This document shows, one piece after another, positions 1 through 6,576 of a stretch of DNA of 7,853 bases; the first letter of the stretch is position 1, and every line of letters starts with the position of its first letter. The notes beneath the pieces were generated by a model, which saw only the letters and a list, made by a program, of their open reading frames with translations, searched no databases and had not been told where the DNA came from. Made by a program: the position numbers and the translations under genes. Source of the DNA: Methylococcaceae bacterium (GTDB lineage: Bacteria > Pseudomonadota > Gammaproteobacteria > Methylococcales > Methylococcaceae); NCBI GenBank assembly GCA_012026715.1, contig VEPB01000301.1, positions 1 to 7,853 of the forward strand. The letters are read 5' to 3'.

Positions 1-327
1 GCCAGCCCACACTCCGAACAGCGTGACGAAGCCGAAGATCGCGACGTACATGAGGAATGAGGTATGGCCGGCGAAGGCATTGGTCCAGCTCAAGTACCAA
101 GCCACCGCCGTGGCGGCGATCACGCCGATCAGGCCGCCGCGCTCGGCATCGCGCACGATATCCAGCTTGTGCAGATAGCCGGCGGAATGAATGTGGCGCT
201 TGTAAAGGCCGGCCTCGTCCTTGCCCAGTACATGGAAGTTCCAGTCGCTGATTCCTGCCTCGTGCAAATCGCGGGAAATCCCTGCGCAGCTTTCGATGTC
301 ATCGGTCAGGTAGTACAGTCGTTTCAT
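1..327 (-). CDS. Small two-helix membrane protein of unknown function, C-terminus cut by the window edge
   Basis: The first 109 residues are visible; the frame is still open at base 1. It begins MKRLYYLTDDIESCAGISRD, followed by a soluble part to about residue 62 with the stretch DWNFHVLGKDEAGLY, then two hydrophobic segments at about 64-82 and 91-109. From memory, this N-terminus (a prediction of residues such as LHEAGISDWNFHV, KDEAGLY, HSAGYLHKLDIVR) recurs in uncharacterised membrane proteins of gammaproteobacteria that continue for some 40-60 residues with a glycine-rich part; I cannot give a family name or function. The start is supported by a GGGGGA ribosome-binding site about six bases upstream. 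It lies 36 bp after the stop of the preceding sorting-domain gene, in the same reading frame and separated from it by one TGA, so cotranscription is plausible. Coding by frame, start site and sequence character is clear; the role is not. Confidence 0.8.
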   Translation of the reverse strand, partial: MKRLYYLTDDIESCAGISRDLHEAGISDWNFHVLGKDEAGLYKRHIHSAGYLHKLDIVRDAERGGLIGVIAATAVAWYLSWTNAFAGHTSFLMYVAIFGFVTLFGVWAG

Positions 328-391
328 GGATTTTCCCCCATAACGTAGATTCAGGCGATGCGCTCAAGTCGGGAAACAATTTGTTTGACAT
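299..391 (-). CDS. Candidate 30-codon small ORF with strong Shine-Dalgarno, possibly a coupling peptide
   Basis: An ATG at 391-389 lies seven bases after a perfect AAGGAG (399-404). It opens a frame of 30 codons starting MSNKLFPDLSASPES and stopping with TGA at 301-299. It begins inside the last nine codons of the upstream sorting-domain gene, in another frame, and ends 29 bases inside the membrane protein gene. Such an arrangement could couple translation of the downstream gene. The peptide has no signal peptide or membrane helix and I recognise no family. It may instead be a chance frame downstream of a chance ribosome-binding site. Confidence 0.25.
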   Translation of the reverse strand: MSNKLFPDLSASPESTLWGKIHETTVLPDR

Positions 392-1113
392 TGAGAAACT
401 CCTTCGTACTCCTGGCGGGGCTGGTTGTCAATGCGGCGTCCCATCGCAACCACGCCAGCCAAGGCCGGGCCAAATAGCCAGATCGAACCCATTACCGGGG
501 CGCCCAGGATGAGGGTCATCGAGGCGCTAGCTGTCGTGGGAACCGCCATATCGGTTTGGCCTTGCTCCGTAAACAGGGATATTTCGTACTGTCCGGGTCC
601 GAAAAGGTATCTCGCCCAATTCCAGACCCCCGAAGAAATGTCGAATGGCTCTCCATCCTTGATTACAGTGACAGAGGATCGGCCGAGGAAGGTATCCGAA
701 CTCCAATACAAAGTGGCGGCGGTTTCATTTAGGAGAGTGAAAGCAACCGTGACCGACGAACTCGCATATGCTCCCGCGTGCCAGCCAGGGCCTAAATGTG
801 CCAATTTCGCCAGACTATTCGAATTAAGCTGAAACGTCATGCCGCCGTTGGGATTGTCGATGATATTGGCTCTTGCCAGCGCCGAACCGTTGACAGGGTT
901 GACGCCGCTTTCTGTCGAAGAGGCGAAAGCCGACAGTCTGGTAAGACCCATGCCGGGCGTGATGGGGGAGGGTTTGTCTGTGTCAACGCGTCCTCCGTCG
1001 TAACCACCAGCCGTGGCGTAGGCCGTCAGATTGCCCCCAGTCAAAGTTGCCAGGGAAGCGAATGTTGCGGGGGTAGAAAGTGCTAGCAGGACGAAAAGCA
1101 GGTATCTGTTCAT
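364..1113 (-). CDS. Exported protein with PEP-CTERM/VPLPA-like sorting tail, copy 1
   Basis: A 249-residue protein. Residues 1-19 are a signal peptide (MNRYLLFVLLALSTPATFA, cleavage likely before Ser20). A polar, Ser/Thr/Gly-rich, probably beta-strand body follows, containing KDGEPFDIS at 152-160. At 206-227 is a sorting-like segment: PVMGSIWLFGPALAGVVAMG, then Arg226-Arg227. Proteins with this layout are known substrates of exosortases, which cut and anchor or release them at the cell surface; the proline motif here (APVMG) is degenerate compared with the usual VPLPA. Normal members end within a few residues of the Arg cluster, but this one carries 22 more residues with two cysteines (242, 246), suggesting stop loss or frameshift. 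It is a tandem paralogue of the gene at 1295-2008, with roughly 55-60% identity by eye and near identity over the first 37 residues. Start choice rests on alignment to that paralogue and the double AAGGAG upstream. Function of the body is unknown. Confidence 0.85.
   Translation of the reverse strand: MNRYLLFVLLALSTPATFASLATLTGGNLTAYATAGGYDGGRVDTDKPSPITPGMGLTRLSAFASSTESGVNPVNGSALARANIIDNPNGGMTFQLNSNSLAKLAHLGPGWHAGAYASSSVTVAFTLLNETAATLYWSSDTFLGRSSVTVIKDGEPFDISSGVWNWARYLFGPGQYEISLFTEQGQTDMAVPTTASASMTLILGAPVMGSIWLFGPALAGVVAMGRRIDNQPRQEYEGVSQCQTNCFPT
399..404 (-). promoter_or_regulatory. Strong Shine-Dalgarno inside the 3' end of the upstream gene
   Basis: AAGGAG on the minus strand, seven bases before the ATG of the 30-codon small ORF. 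It continues as AAGGAGTTT, the same string that precedes the start of the sorting-domain gene at 1113. It lies within the unusual C-terminal extension of the gene it sits in, so it is either a real translation signal or the cause of a misleading small ORF. Confidence 0.4.
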
Positions 1114-1114
1114 A

Positions 1115-1129
1115 CTCCTTAAACTCCTT
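1115..1129 (-). promoter_or_regulatory. Double ribosome-binding site of sorting-domain copy 1
   Basis: The minus strand reads AAGGAGTTTAAGGAG followed by T and the ATG at 1113. The outer AAGGAG (1124-1129) is ten bases from the start and matches the single site of the paralogue in position. The inner one (1115-1120) is one base from the start, too close to serve this ATG. The arrangement fixes the start codon of copy 1. Confidence 0.7.
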
Positions 1130-1169
1130 GTGGTTTCCTGTAAATCGAATAATGGGTTTGTAGCTATCT

Positions 1170-1197
1170 GATATGCGGATTTACGGAGTTACCGCCT
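1170..1197 (-). promoter_or_regulatory. Conserved leader block upstream of copy 1, candidate promoter or operator
   Basis: Compared with 2054-2081 upstream of copy 2, 19 of 28 positions match without gaps. The matches concentrate in two blocks, AGGCGGT (1191-1197) and AATCCG (1176-1181), separated by the same nine bases in both leaders. The blocks stand out from the poorly matching DNA between them and the start codon. They may be part of a promoter, a regulator site or simply less-diverged duplicated DNA. I see no convincing sigma-70 -35/-10 pair. Confidence 0.3.
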
Positions 1198-1294
1198 CTT
1201 GGGGCAACGTTCCGAAGGATATCTTTGCGAGGGCTTTGCTTCGGCTGAAGTTTTATGTGTAATGCCTAGTCGGCAAGACAAGATTCGCCAACTT

Positions 1295-2008
1295 TCATAC
1301 GGCTCTTGCATTTTTCCGGCGTCCCACCGCGACCAAGCCGGCCAAGGCTGGGCCGAATAACCAGATGGAGCCAGCTAGCGGAGTTGCCAGGGTGAGCGTC
1401 ATCGAGGTGCTAGCTATCGCAGGCGCGTTATCATAGGAGGAGCCTTGCGACGAAAACAGGGCTATCTCGTATTCTCCAGGTTTGAAAAGGTAGGTCGCTG
1501 TGTTCCCGTTGGCCGAAGAAATGTCGAATGGCTCCCCGTCCTTGGTTACAGTGGCAGACACTTGGCCAAAGAAAGTGTCCCAAGTCCAATGTAAATTGGC
1601 GATGGCGTCATGGAATACTGTGAATTTAACTTCGACTGACGATGTCGAACTCGCTCCCGTCCAGATTCCCATGCCGATCCAAACTAATTGAGCCGAACTG
1701 GCCGAATCAAGTTGAAAGGTCATGTCGCCGTTGGGGAGTTCGACGATATTAGCGTTTGCCAGTGCCGAACTGCTAACAGGAGCGGGGCAAACGTCGCACA
1801 CTGCAAGTGATATTCCGCTGGCTGAAGCCGACAGGCGGGTAAGGCCCATGCCGGGTATAACGGGTGCCGGATTGTCGGTGCCAACGGTTCCTCCGTCACC
1901 ACCAGCTGTCGCGTAAGCCGTCAGGCTGCCTCCGGTCAGGGTTGCTAGAGAAGCGAATGTGGAGGGGGTAGAAAGGGATAGCAGGACGAAAAGCAGGTAT
2001 CTGTTCAT
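1295..2008 (-). CDS. Exported protein with PEP-CTERM/VPLPA-like sorting tail, copy 2
   Basis: A 237-residue protein starting MNRYLLFVLLSLSTPSTFA, a signal peptide with likely cleavage after Ala19. The body is Ser/Thr/Gly-rich with KDGEPFDISS at 156-165 and a CDVC motif at 71-74 that the paralogue lacks. The C-terminus is a typical sorting tail: TPLAG at 209-213, a hydrophobic stretch with IWLFGPALAGLVAVG, then Arg230-Arg231-Lys232, ending six residues after the Arg pair. Exosortase-type processing is known for this layout; the VPLPA motif is imperfect (TPLAG). The frame stays open for 34 more codons upstream to an ATG at 2110, but I place the start at 2008. That gives a clean signal peptide, matches the paralogue residue for residue, and has AAGGAG ten bases before it. 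It lies 129 bp after the metallopeptidase gene. Surface protein by layout; the molecular role is unknown. Confidence 0.85.
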   Translation of the reverse strand: MNRYLLFVLLSLSTPSTFASLATLTGGSLTAYATAGGDGGTVGTDNPAPVIPGMGLTRLSASASGISLAVCDVCPAPVSSSALANANIVELPNGDMTFQLDSASSAQLVWIGMGIWTGASSTSSVEVKFTVFHDAIANLHWTWDTFFGQVSATVTKDGEPFDISSANGNTATYLFKPGEYEIALFSSQGSSYDNAPAIASTSMTLTLATPLAGSIWLFGPALAGLVAVGRRKNARAV

Positions 2009-2018
2009 GGTCCGTGAA

Positions 2019-2024
2019 CTCCTT
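2019..2024 (-). promoter_or_regulatory. Ribosome-binding site of sorting-domain copy 2
   Basis: AAGGAG ten bases upstream of the ATG at 2008, in the same place as the outer site of copy 1. It decides the start in favour of 2008 over the in-frame ATG at 2110, which would put 34 polar residues before the signal peptide. Confidence 0.75.
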
Positions 2025-2053
2025 GAGTTGCCTATACATCCAAAAGCGTGTTC

Positions 2054-2081
2054 GAGATACGGATTCCTTGTATCACCGCCT
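2054..2081 (-). promoter_or_regulatory. Conserved leader block upstream of copy 2, candidate promoter or operator
   Basis: Counterpart of 1170-1197, with AGGCGGT at 2075-2081 and AATCCG at 2060-2065 at identical spacing. It lies about 50 bp upstream of the copy 2 start, within the 129-bp gap after the metallopeptidase stop. Its presence suggests that copy 2 may have its own promoter instead of depending on readthrough. No clear terminator is visible between the metallopeptidase stop and this block. Confidence 0.3.
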
Positions 2082-2137
2082 TGTATTGCCCGCAATGCCT
2101 CTAATCGCATTCTGGCGGGTTTTCTGGGGGTTACCGT

Positions 2138-5100
2138 TTACCACAAGCTACATTTCTTCCCCGGATTCATCGCGGAACTGGCCGGGCAATTGAATGCCTC
2201 GGAGAAATCCGTGCTGTTCATCAGCGGAGCGATCGCCCGATACTTCCAGGGCGCATAGCGATTCCAGGTGCGGGAATACCGGTAGCGGGCGGATTCCGGG
2301 GTGGAGGCCTCGCAGTACATCTGGGCGTAGGCGGTAAAAAACAGCTGCTGGGGCGTCAGGTTGGCGATGGTCGGCTGGACATGGGCCGTGGTCAGCGCGG
2401 TCTTGAAAGCCTGGTAGGCCAGGTGCAGTCCGCCGTTGTCCGCCAGGTTTTCGTTCAGGGTTTTCTTGCCGTTGACCTTGGTTCCGGCGCCGCCGCTGAA
2501 TCGGGAATACTGCTTTACGAAGCATTGGGCGCGGGCGTCGTAGCGGCGGTTGTCGGCTCCGGAAAGCAGCGGATCGAGGTTGCCGTTGGCGCCGAAATTC
2601 CGGCCATTGGCGTCGAAGCCGTGCACCAGTTCGTGCGCCACCACGGTGCCGAGCGCGGCGTAATTCATGGCGAGCGGGTAGCCGGTATCCATGAAGGGAG
2701 GTCTCAGCATGCCGGCAAACAGATAGATCTCGTTGGTCCAGATGTTGTTGTAGGCGTTGACCGTCTGCACCCCGGTGTTGGCGTTCCACTGGGTTCTCTG
2801 CACGGCCTGGTTGATCATGGCCAGCCTTCTGTTAGTGATGTCGGTTCCGGCCGCTGCGACCTTTCCCAGGTAGCTGGTTTCAGCCGTATCGCTCCCGGCG
2901 GAAATTGGCCAGGAATCCGGGTAGCCCAGGTGCGTGACCAAGCCGTCCAACTTTTGCTGGACCGCGCTTCGGGAGGCGGCGTTGGCCAGGAACGGCAGGC
3001 TGGTCGCCTCCGCAGCCAAGGCATTGCGGGCACCGTCCAGCAGTTCCTGGGCAAGCGGGATCTGCGCGCTGGTCGCTTCGCTGTCGACCAGCATTTTTCC
3101 CACGGCATCCCCGAGCAGATAGGAAGTCGCGTCGACGCAGCTTTGCCAGCGGGGCAGATCGCCGACGGCAATCCCGGAAATCGGGTTGTCGGGATGGAAG
3201 GCCTTGGGCAGATATTCGAGGAACTTCGCCACGGCCTGCCAGCGCAGATAGGCCTTGAGCGAATTCAGTGGCATCTTGGCCAGCAGCGGATCGAGGGTTT
3301 GCAGATAGCTCCGGTCGACGACGACCGTCGCTTCGGCCTTGAGTCCCAGCCCGTCCAGATAGCGATTCCAGGGCAGCGCCAGGGGCAGCCGAGCAAATGA
3401 GCTGGACGGCACCAGCGCGAGCCGACCACCCATGCCGTAGGAAGGGTCGAACCGCACCACGGTCTTCTCGATACGCAGGACGTCACGGGCGCGGGCGAGT
3501 GGCTTGACCTCCCCGAACTGGCCGAGCACCTTGGCGATATAGCCATTGAGCGCCGCGCGGCTGGTTTTGTTGAGCGGATCGTGGCGGAGGTAGACATCGC
3601 CGTCGGGGTAGCCCGGCTGGCCGGCATAGGCAAAGACGATGTACTGGGTCGGAAAGCTTCTGATGTCCGGCGCCACGAAGGGAAAAATCAGAGTGGGGGC
3701 GCCGGCTCGAGTCAGTTCACCCGCCACTTGCAGAAAGTCACCGCGGTTGGCGATCTGGTCGATCTTCGTCAGCAGCGGTTGGAGCCCGGTGAGGCCATCC
3801 TGTTCGGCCTGGGTTTCGTCCATGCAGGCGCCGAAGAAACTGCCGATCCGCTGGCGGTCGGCGTCGAGGCCAGGCGCTTCGGCGGCGCTTTGCAGCAGCA
3901 GATAGAGTTTGGCCCGAACGTCGTCGGAGGCGGCGTCAGGCCCCCGGACCAGGTAAGAGCGATAGTCCGGCAGGGGCTGATGGTTGATCCAGCCGCCGCA
4001 GGCGTAACTGTAAAAGTCCTGGCAGGGGTCGACGCTGGGGTCCATGGCGGCGGCGACCTGGGTTTCGATGGTCGCTGGGTCGATGGGCACCGTCGCCAGT
4101 TGGGACGCCTGGTTGTTGGACGGGTCGAAATCCACGGTGTCCGCCGCTACGGAAGCCCCGATGGTTCCGCGCCCGGGACTCTGGTAAACCAGGTTCAGGT
4201 CGAGAATAGCGGTGGCGCCTGGGAACAGCGAGTCCAGCGAACACGACAGCCCCGGGCCGGTAGCCTGGCAGTTGGCAGGCAAGGCGGCAGTCGTGACGAG
4301 GGACGGCAGCGTCACCGTCACCACCGGTTGGGTCGCCGGAAGCGCGCCCTGGTTGGTCACGGTCAGACGATAACTACCTTGCTGGCCGAGTTGGGGCGGC
4401 TCGGCGGGTGCGGTCACGCTGACCGTCAGGTCGGTTTGGTTCGGATCGAACGAGACACTGGATTTGTAGCGCAACTGGCCGGTTAGCTTGCCGCTGGATC
4501 CACTGCAGGTCTGCTCGAAATCCACCGCAAGTCGGGCCAGCCCAGATTGCGCATCGCGTTGGATGTCCAGAATCTCGAATCGGCCGGTGTATCCGCCGAA
4601 ACAGACCAATTGGCTGGCGCTTTCGAAAGCGAGGTAGGGCGCTGTTCCGTCATTCAGGCTTCCCCCATGGGCGTTCTCGTAAACCCCGATCGTCAGGGGA
4701 TCGGTGCTGCCCGAGCCCAACTGCAGATTCCACAGCCCGCCAATCGTCAGGATGGCGCCGTTATCCGCTCCTGTCGTCATTGGCACGACAAAAGGCGCAT
4801 GGGATCCGGTGATCGGCGTGGGCGGCCACAGCGTGGTGTTCTGCCCCGCCCCCACCGGGTCACCCAACTGGCTTTCCAGGTGCAGCATGCTGGGCGGGTC
4901 GATGCACAGATTCCTGGTCAAGACGGTATCCGATCTGGTCACAAGATCGGTCATGGTCAGCGTGATCTGCGGTTGCGCTTCGAACGCCCCAACAAACTGG
5001 AAGGCTGCGCCGGTCCCGGTCGCGCCGGTGCTGCTGGCCCACCGGTAGCTGACTTGCTCGCCGCCGTGGGCGTCGTAGCCGTTGTGGGCCCGCAGCTTGA

Positions 5101-6388
5101 CCGCCGGACCCGGCGGCGTGCTGACGTCGATACAATCATCGGTAGCCTGTGGGCTCTCCACTGAGATCACCGGCGTCACCGGGACCGCGGAGTTGTAGCG
5201 GATCTGGCCGTAGAAAATTTCGGACGAAAACATCCGGTGGGCCTCGAAATTCACAGCCAGGCTGATGACCTGGCCATCCGGATTGCGGACCAGTTCCAGG
5301 ACTTGAAAGCGCCCTGATTCGACGGCGTTTGCAGGAGAGAATGTCAGCGCCGACTGGTCGCTGCCCGGTGTCGCAGGATAGCCGGTTGCGTTGTCGTAAC
5401 TGCCGACCGCAAGGGGCGCTGAACCGGGTGCGGCAAAGGTCGCGGTCACCTGCTCCGGGTGCTCCTGCGACCAGGGAATCAATACCTGCAAGGTATTCCC
5501 CGCGTCATAGTCGTCGATTTGGAAGGGCCGGTCGTTGGCTTCGATGCGTTCGGCCAGGTCGGGATTGTAGTCCGGACCGCCGCCCGGCCGATGGTAGAAC
5601 AGCGAGGTCGACTTGCTGACGCAGACCTCGCGGCTGAGCTGGACGACCCTGCCGCCCAGCAGGTCGGTGAGGGTTACGTCAATGCTAGCGGTCGCGCCCA
5701 AGGGGATCGGGGCCTGGAATTGCGCGGCGGTTCCGGCCGCACCGGTCGAACTGGACCAGGCGTAGTCCAGCAGCGAGCCGCCGGTGCTGTCGACGGCGTT
5801 GGCCAGCGTGAGTCTCACCGGGGCAGGGTGGGGGCCGGCCGCCATGACGCAGCCCTGGCTGTTCAATGGATTTTCGACGACGACGAAGGGGGTGATCGGA
5901 ACGTCCGAGTCATAGCGGACTTCCCCGATGAGTGCCGGCAGGCCCCCTTCGCAATGCTGCTCGAAATGGACGGCGAGGTGGATCACATTGCCCTGACCAT
6001 CGCGGACGAGTTCGAGGACATCAAAACGTCCGGTGACCGTGTTGCAACCGCGTCCATCGCCAAAAAAGTCGAGGCCTGGATGCCCCGCTTCCTGAGAACC
6101 CTCGCGCTGGGCCGATTCAAAACTACCGACGCTCAATGACTGGCCGTCGGCGGCCGCCAGTTTCAATTGCCACGACAGTGCCGGCAGGTTCTCGACGGAC
6201 AGGGTCAGCGTGCCGGCGTCGGGGGAGGCGATGGAAAAGCTGCCGTCGGCGGTCGTCAGCCGGTACTGTTGTCCCTGGCTAACGTACTCGTTGGCCTCGC
6301 CAAAAAACACCAGGCTGGTTTGGCCGGCATGCGCCACCCCGAAGCCGCTCATCAATCCGAACAGAACCAGCCACGCCCGCCCGTACAT
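2138..6388 (-). CDS. Large exported protein: repeated beta modules and DUF11-like domain fused to an M13 zinc metallopeptidase
   Basis: A 1416-residue protein. Residues 1-21 are a signal peptide ending AHA, so it acts outside the cytoplasmic membrane. Three diverged modules (about 41-168, 287-407, 531-645) share GRF-(V/I)LE/D-(L/I)-x-R, LAV-x-FE and G-x-(I/L/V)RY; between them are two Ig/PKD-like modules (about 170-257, 408-497). Residues 652-765 look like DUF11, with Cys707 and Cys716. From Met782 on it is an M13 peptidase (neprilysin/PepO family) of ordinary length: DPCQDFYSYACGGW near the start, VNAY at 1210-1213, zinc ligands His1252 and His1256 with Glu1253 in HELVH, third ligand Glu1313 in NENLADNGG, and Lys-Cys-Ser-Leu-Trp at the end. 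Spacings match neprilysin (Asn-His 41; His/Tyr-Arg 6). The position of neprilysin His711 is Tyr1378, while Arg717 is kept (Arg1384). M13 enzymes cleave peptides; the substrate here is unknown. GAGGG lies about five bases before the start. Most M13 proteins are about 650-750 residues, so the 780-residue front half is unusual. Confidence 0.93.
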   Translation of the reverse strand: MYGRAWLVLFGLMSGFGVAHAGQTSLVFFGEANEYVSQGQQYRLTTADGSFSIASPDAGTLTLSVENLPALSWQLKLAAADGQSLSVGSFESAQREGSQEAGHPGLDFFGDGRGCNTVTGRFDVLELVRDGQGNVIHLAVHFEQHCEGGLPALIGEVRYDSDVPITPFVVVENPLNSQGCVMAAGPHPAPVRLTLANAVDSTGGSLLDYAWSSSTGAAGTAAQFQAPIPLGATASIDVTLTDLLGGRVVQLSREVCVSKSTSLFYHRPGGGPDYNPDLAERIEANDRPFQIDDYDAGNTLQVLIPWSQEHPEQVTATFAAPGSAPLAVGSYDNATGYPATPGSDQSALTFSPANAVESGRFQVLELVRNPDGQVISLAVNFEAHRMFSSEIFYGQIRYNSAVPVTPVISVESPQATDDCIDVSTPPGPAVKLRAHNGYDAHGGEQVSYRWASSTGATGTGAAFQFVGAFEAQPQITLTMTDLVTRSDTVLTRNLCIDPPSMLHLESQLGDPVGAGQNTTLWPPTPITGSHAPFVVPMTTGADNGAILTIGGLWNLQLGSGSTDPLTIGVYENAHGGSLNDGTAPYLAFESASQLVCFGGYTGRFEILDIQRDAQSGLARLAVDFEQTCSGSSGKLTGQLRYKSSVSFDPNQTDLTVSVTAPAEPPQLGQQGSYRLTVTNQGALPATQPVVTVTLPSLVTTAALPANCQATGPGLSCSLDSLFPGATAILDLNLVYQSPGRGTIGASVAADTVDFDPSNNQASQLATVPIDPATIETQVAAAMDPSVDPCQDFYSYACGGWINHQPLPDYRSYLVRGPDAASDDVRAKLYLLLQSAAEAPGLDADRQRIGSFFGACMDETQAEQDGLTGLQPLLTKIDQIANRGDFLQVAGELTRAGAPTLIFPFVAPDIRSFPTQYIVFAYAGQPGYPDGDVYLRHDPLNKTSRAALNGYIAKVLGQFGEVKPLARARDVLRIEKTVVRFDPSYGMGGRLALVPSSSFARLPLALPWNRYLDGLGLKAEATVVVDRSYLQTLDPLLAKMPLNSLKAYLRWQAVAKFLEYLPKAFHPDNPISGIAVGDLPRWQSCVDATSYLLGDAVGKMLVDSEATSAQIPLAQELLDGARNALAAEATSLPFLANAASRSAVQQKLDGLVTHLGYPDSWPISAGSDTAETSYLGKVAAAGTDITNRRLAMINQAVQRTQWNANTGVQTVNAYNNIWTNEIYLFAGMLRPPFMDTGYPLAMNYAALGTVVAHELVHGFDANGRNFGANGNLDPLLSGADNRRYDARAQCFVKQYSRFSGGAGTKVNGKKTLNENLADNGGLHLAYQAFKTALTTAHVQPTIANLTPQQLFFTAYAQMYCEASTPESARYRYSRTWNRYAPWKYRAIAPLMNSTDFSEAFNCPASSAMNPGKKCSLW
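4454..6268 (-). repeat. Three-copy protein module with interleaved Ig/PKD-like modules
   Basis: Coding repeats in the front half of the metallopeptidase: copy 1 at 5885-6268, copy 2 at 5168-5530, copy 3 at 4454-4798, with Ig/PKD-like modules at 5618-5881 and 4898-5167. Shared elements are a VGS(Y/F)-(E/D)-NA-like strand, GRF followed by (V/I/E)LEL, LAVxFE, and RYxSxV. Copies 1 and 3 carry a cysteine pair (115/146; 596/628) that copy 2 lacks at both sites. The Ig/PKD-like modules carry their own cysteines near each end (180/256; 419/495). From memory, a segment like FEQHCEGG with GRGCNT upstream recurs in other secreted bacterial proteins, but I cannot name a family. Likely roles are binding or spacing outside the cell. 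Confidence 0.75.
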
Positions 6389-6576
6389 CTTTCCCTCGCC
6401 TCATTGGACACCAGTGAACCCGCCGGCTGCGGCCAGTCGCGGGGATCGGCAGCGTACTCTCAATGCCCGGCGATTTACAGCGAATTTCGAATGAGGGATG
6501 GTGGTCGGGCAGCGGGCATTCATCGCGCGTACACCAGCCCGGTTCCGGGTGGGGCAAGCGCCAAGCGGTCGTGGCG

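Larger units (their letters stand above)
364..2081 (-). repeat. Tandem gene duplication including leader DNA
   Basis: Two units, 364-1197 and 1295-2081, each comprise a leader with shared blocks and one sorting-domain gene in the same orientation. Signal peptide, N-terminal 37 residues, the KDGEPFDISS stretch and the sorting tail are the best conserved parts; the middle has diverged with several small indels. The divergence shows the duplication is old and not an assembly artefact. Confidence 0.8.

Noticed and set aside
389..440. Remnant of a third sorting-gene leader at the end of copy 1
   Set aside because: Only the AAGGAGTTT string matches; the DNA around it does not align with either leader.
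1265..1277. TGCC-loop-GGCA inverted repeat after sorting copy 2 as a terminator
   Set aside because: Only a four-pair stem with no T-run following; too weak to call.
2009..2110. 34-codon upstream extension of sorting copy 2 to an ATG at 2110
   Set aside because: It would bury the signal peptide, has no counterpart in the paralogue, and the AAGGAG site sits before 2008.
2381..3400. Plus-strand open frame of 339 codons opposite the metallopeptidase gene
   Set aside because: It is antisense to a well-supported M13 domain; its product is Gly/Val/Gln/Arg-rich without family resemblance, as expected from the reverse strand of GC-rich coding DNA.
3581..4486. Plus-strand open frame of 301 codons
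   Set aside because: Antisense shadow of the DUF11/M13 part of the large gene; no recognisable domain.
5459..6139. Plus-strand open frame of 226 codons
   Set aside because: Antisense shadow of the repeat modules of the large gene.
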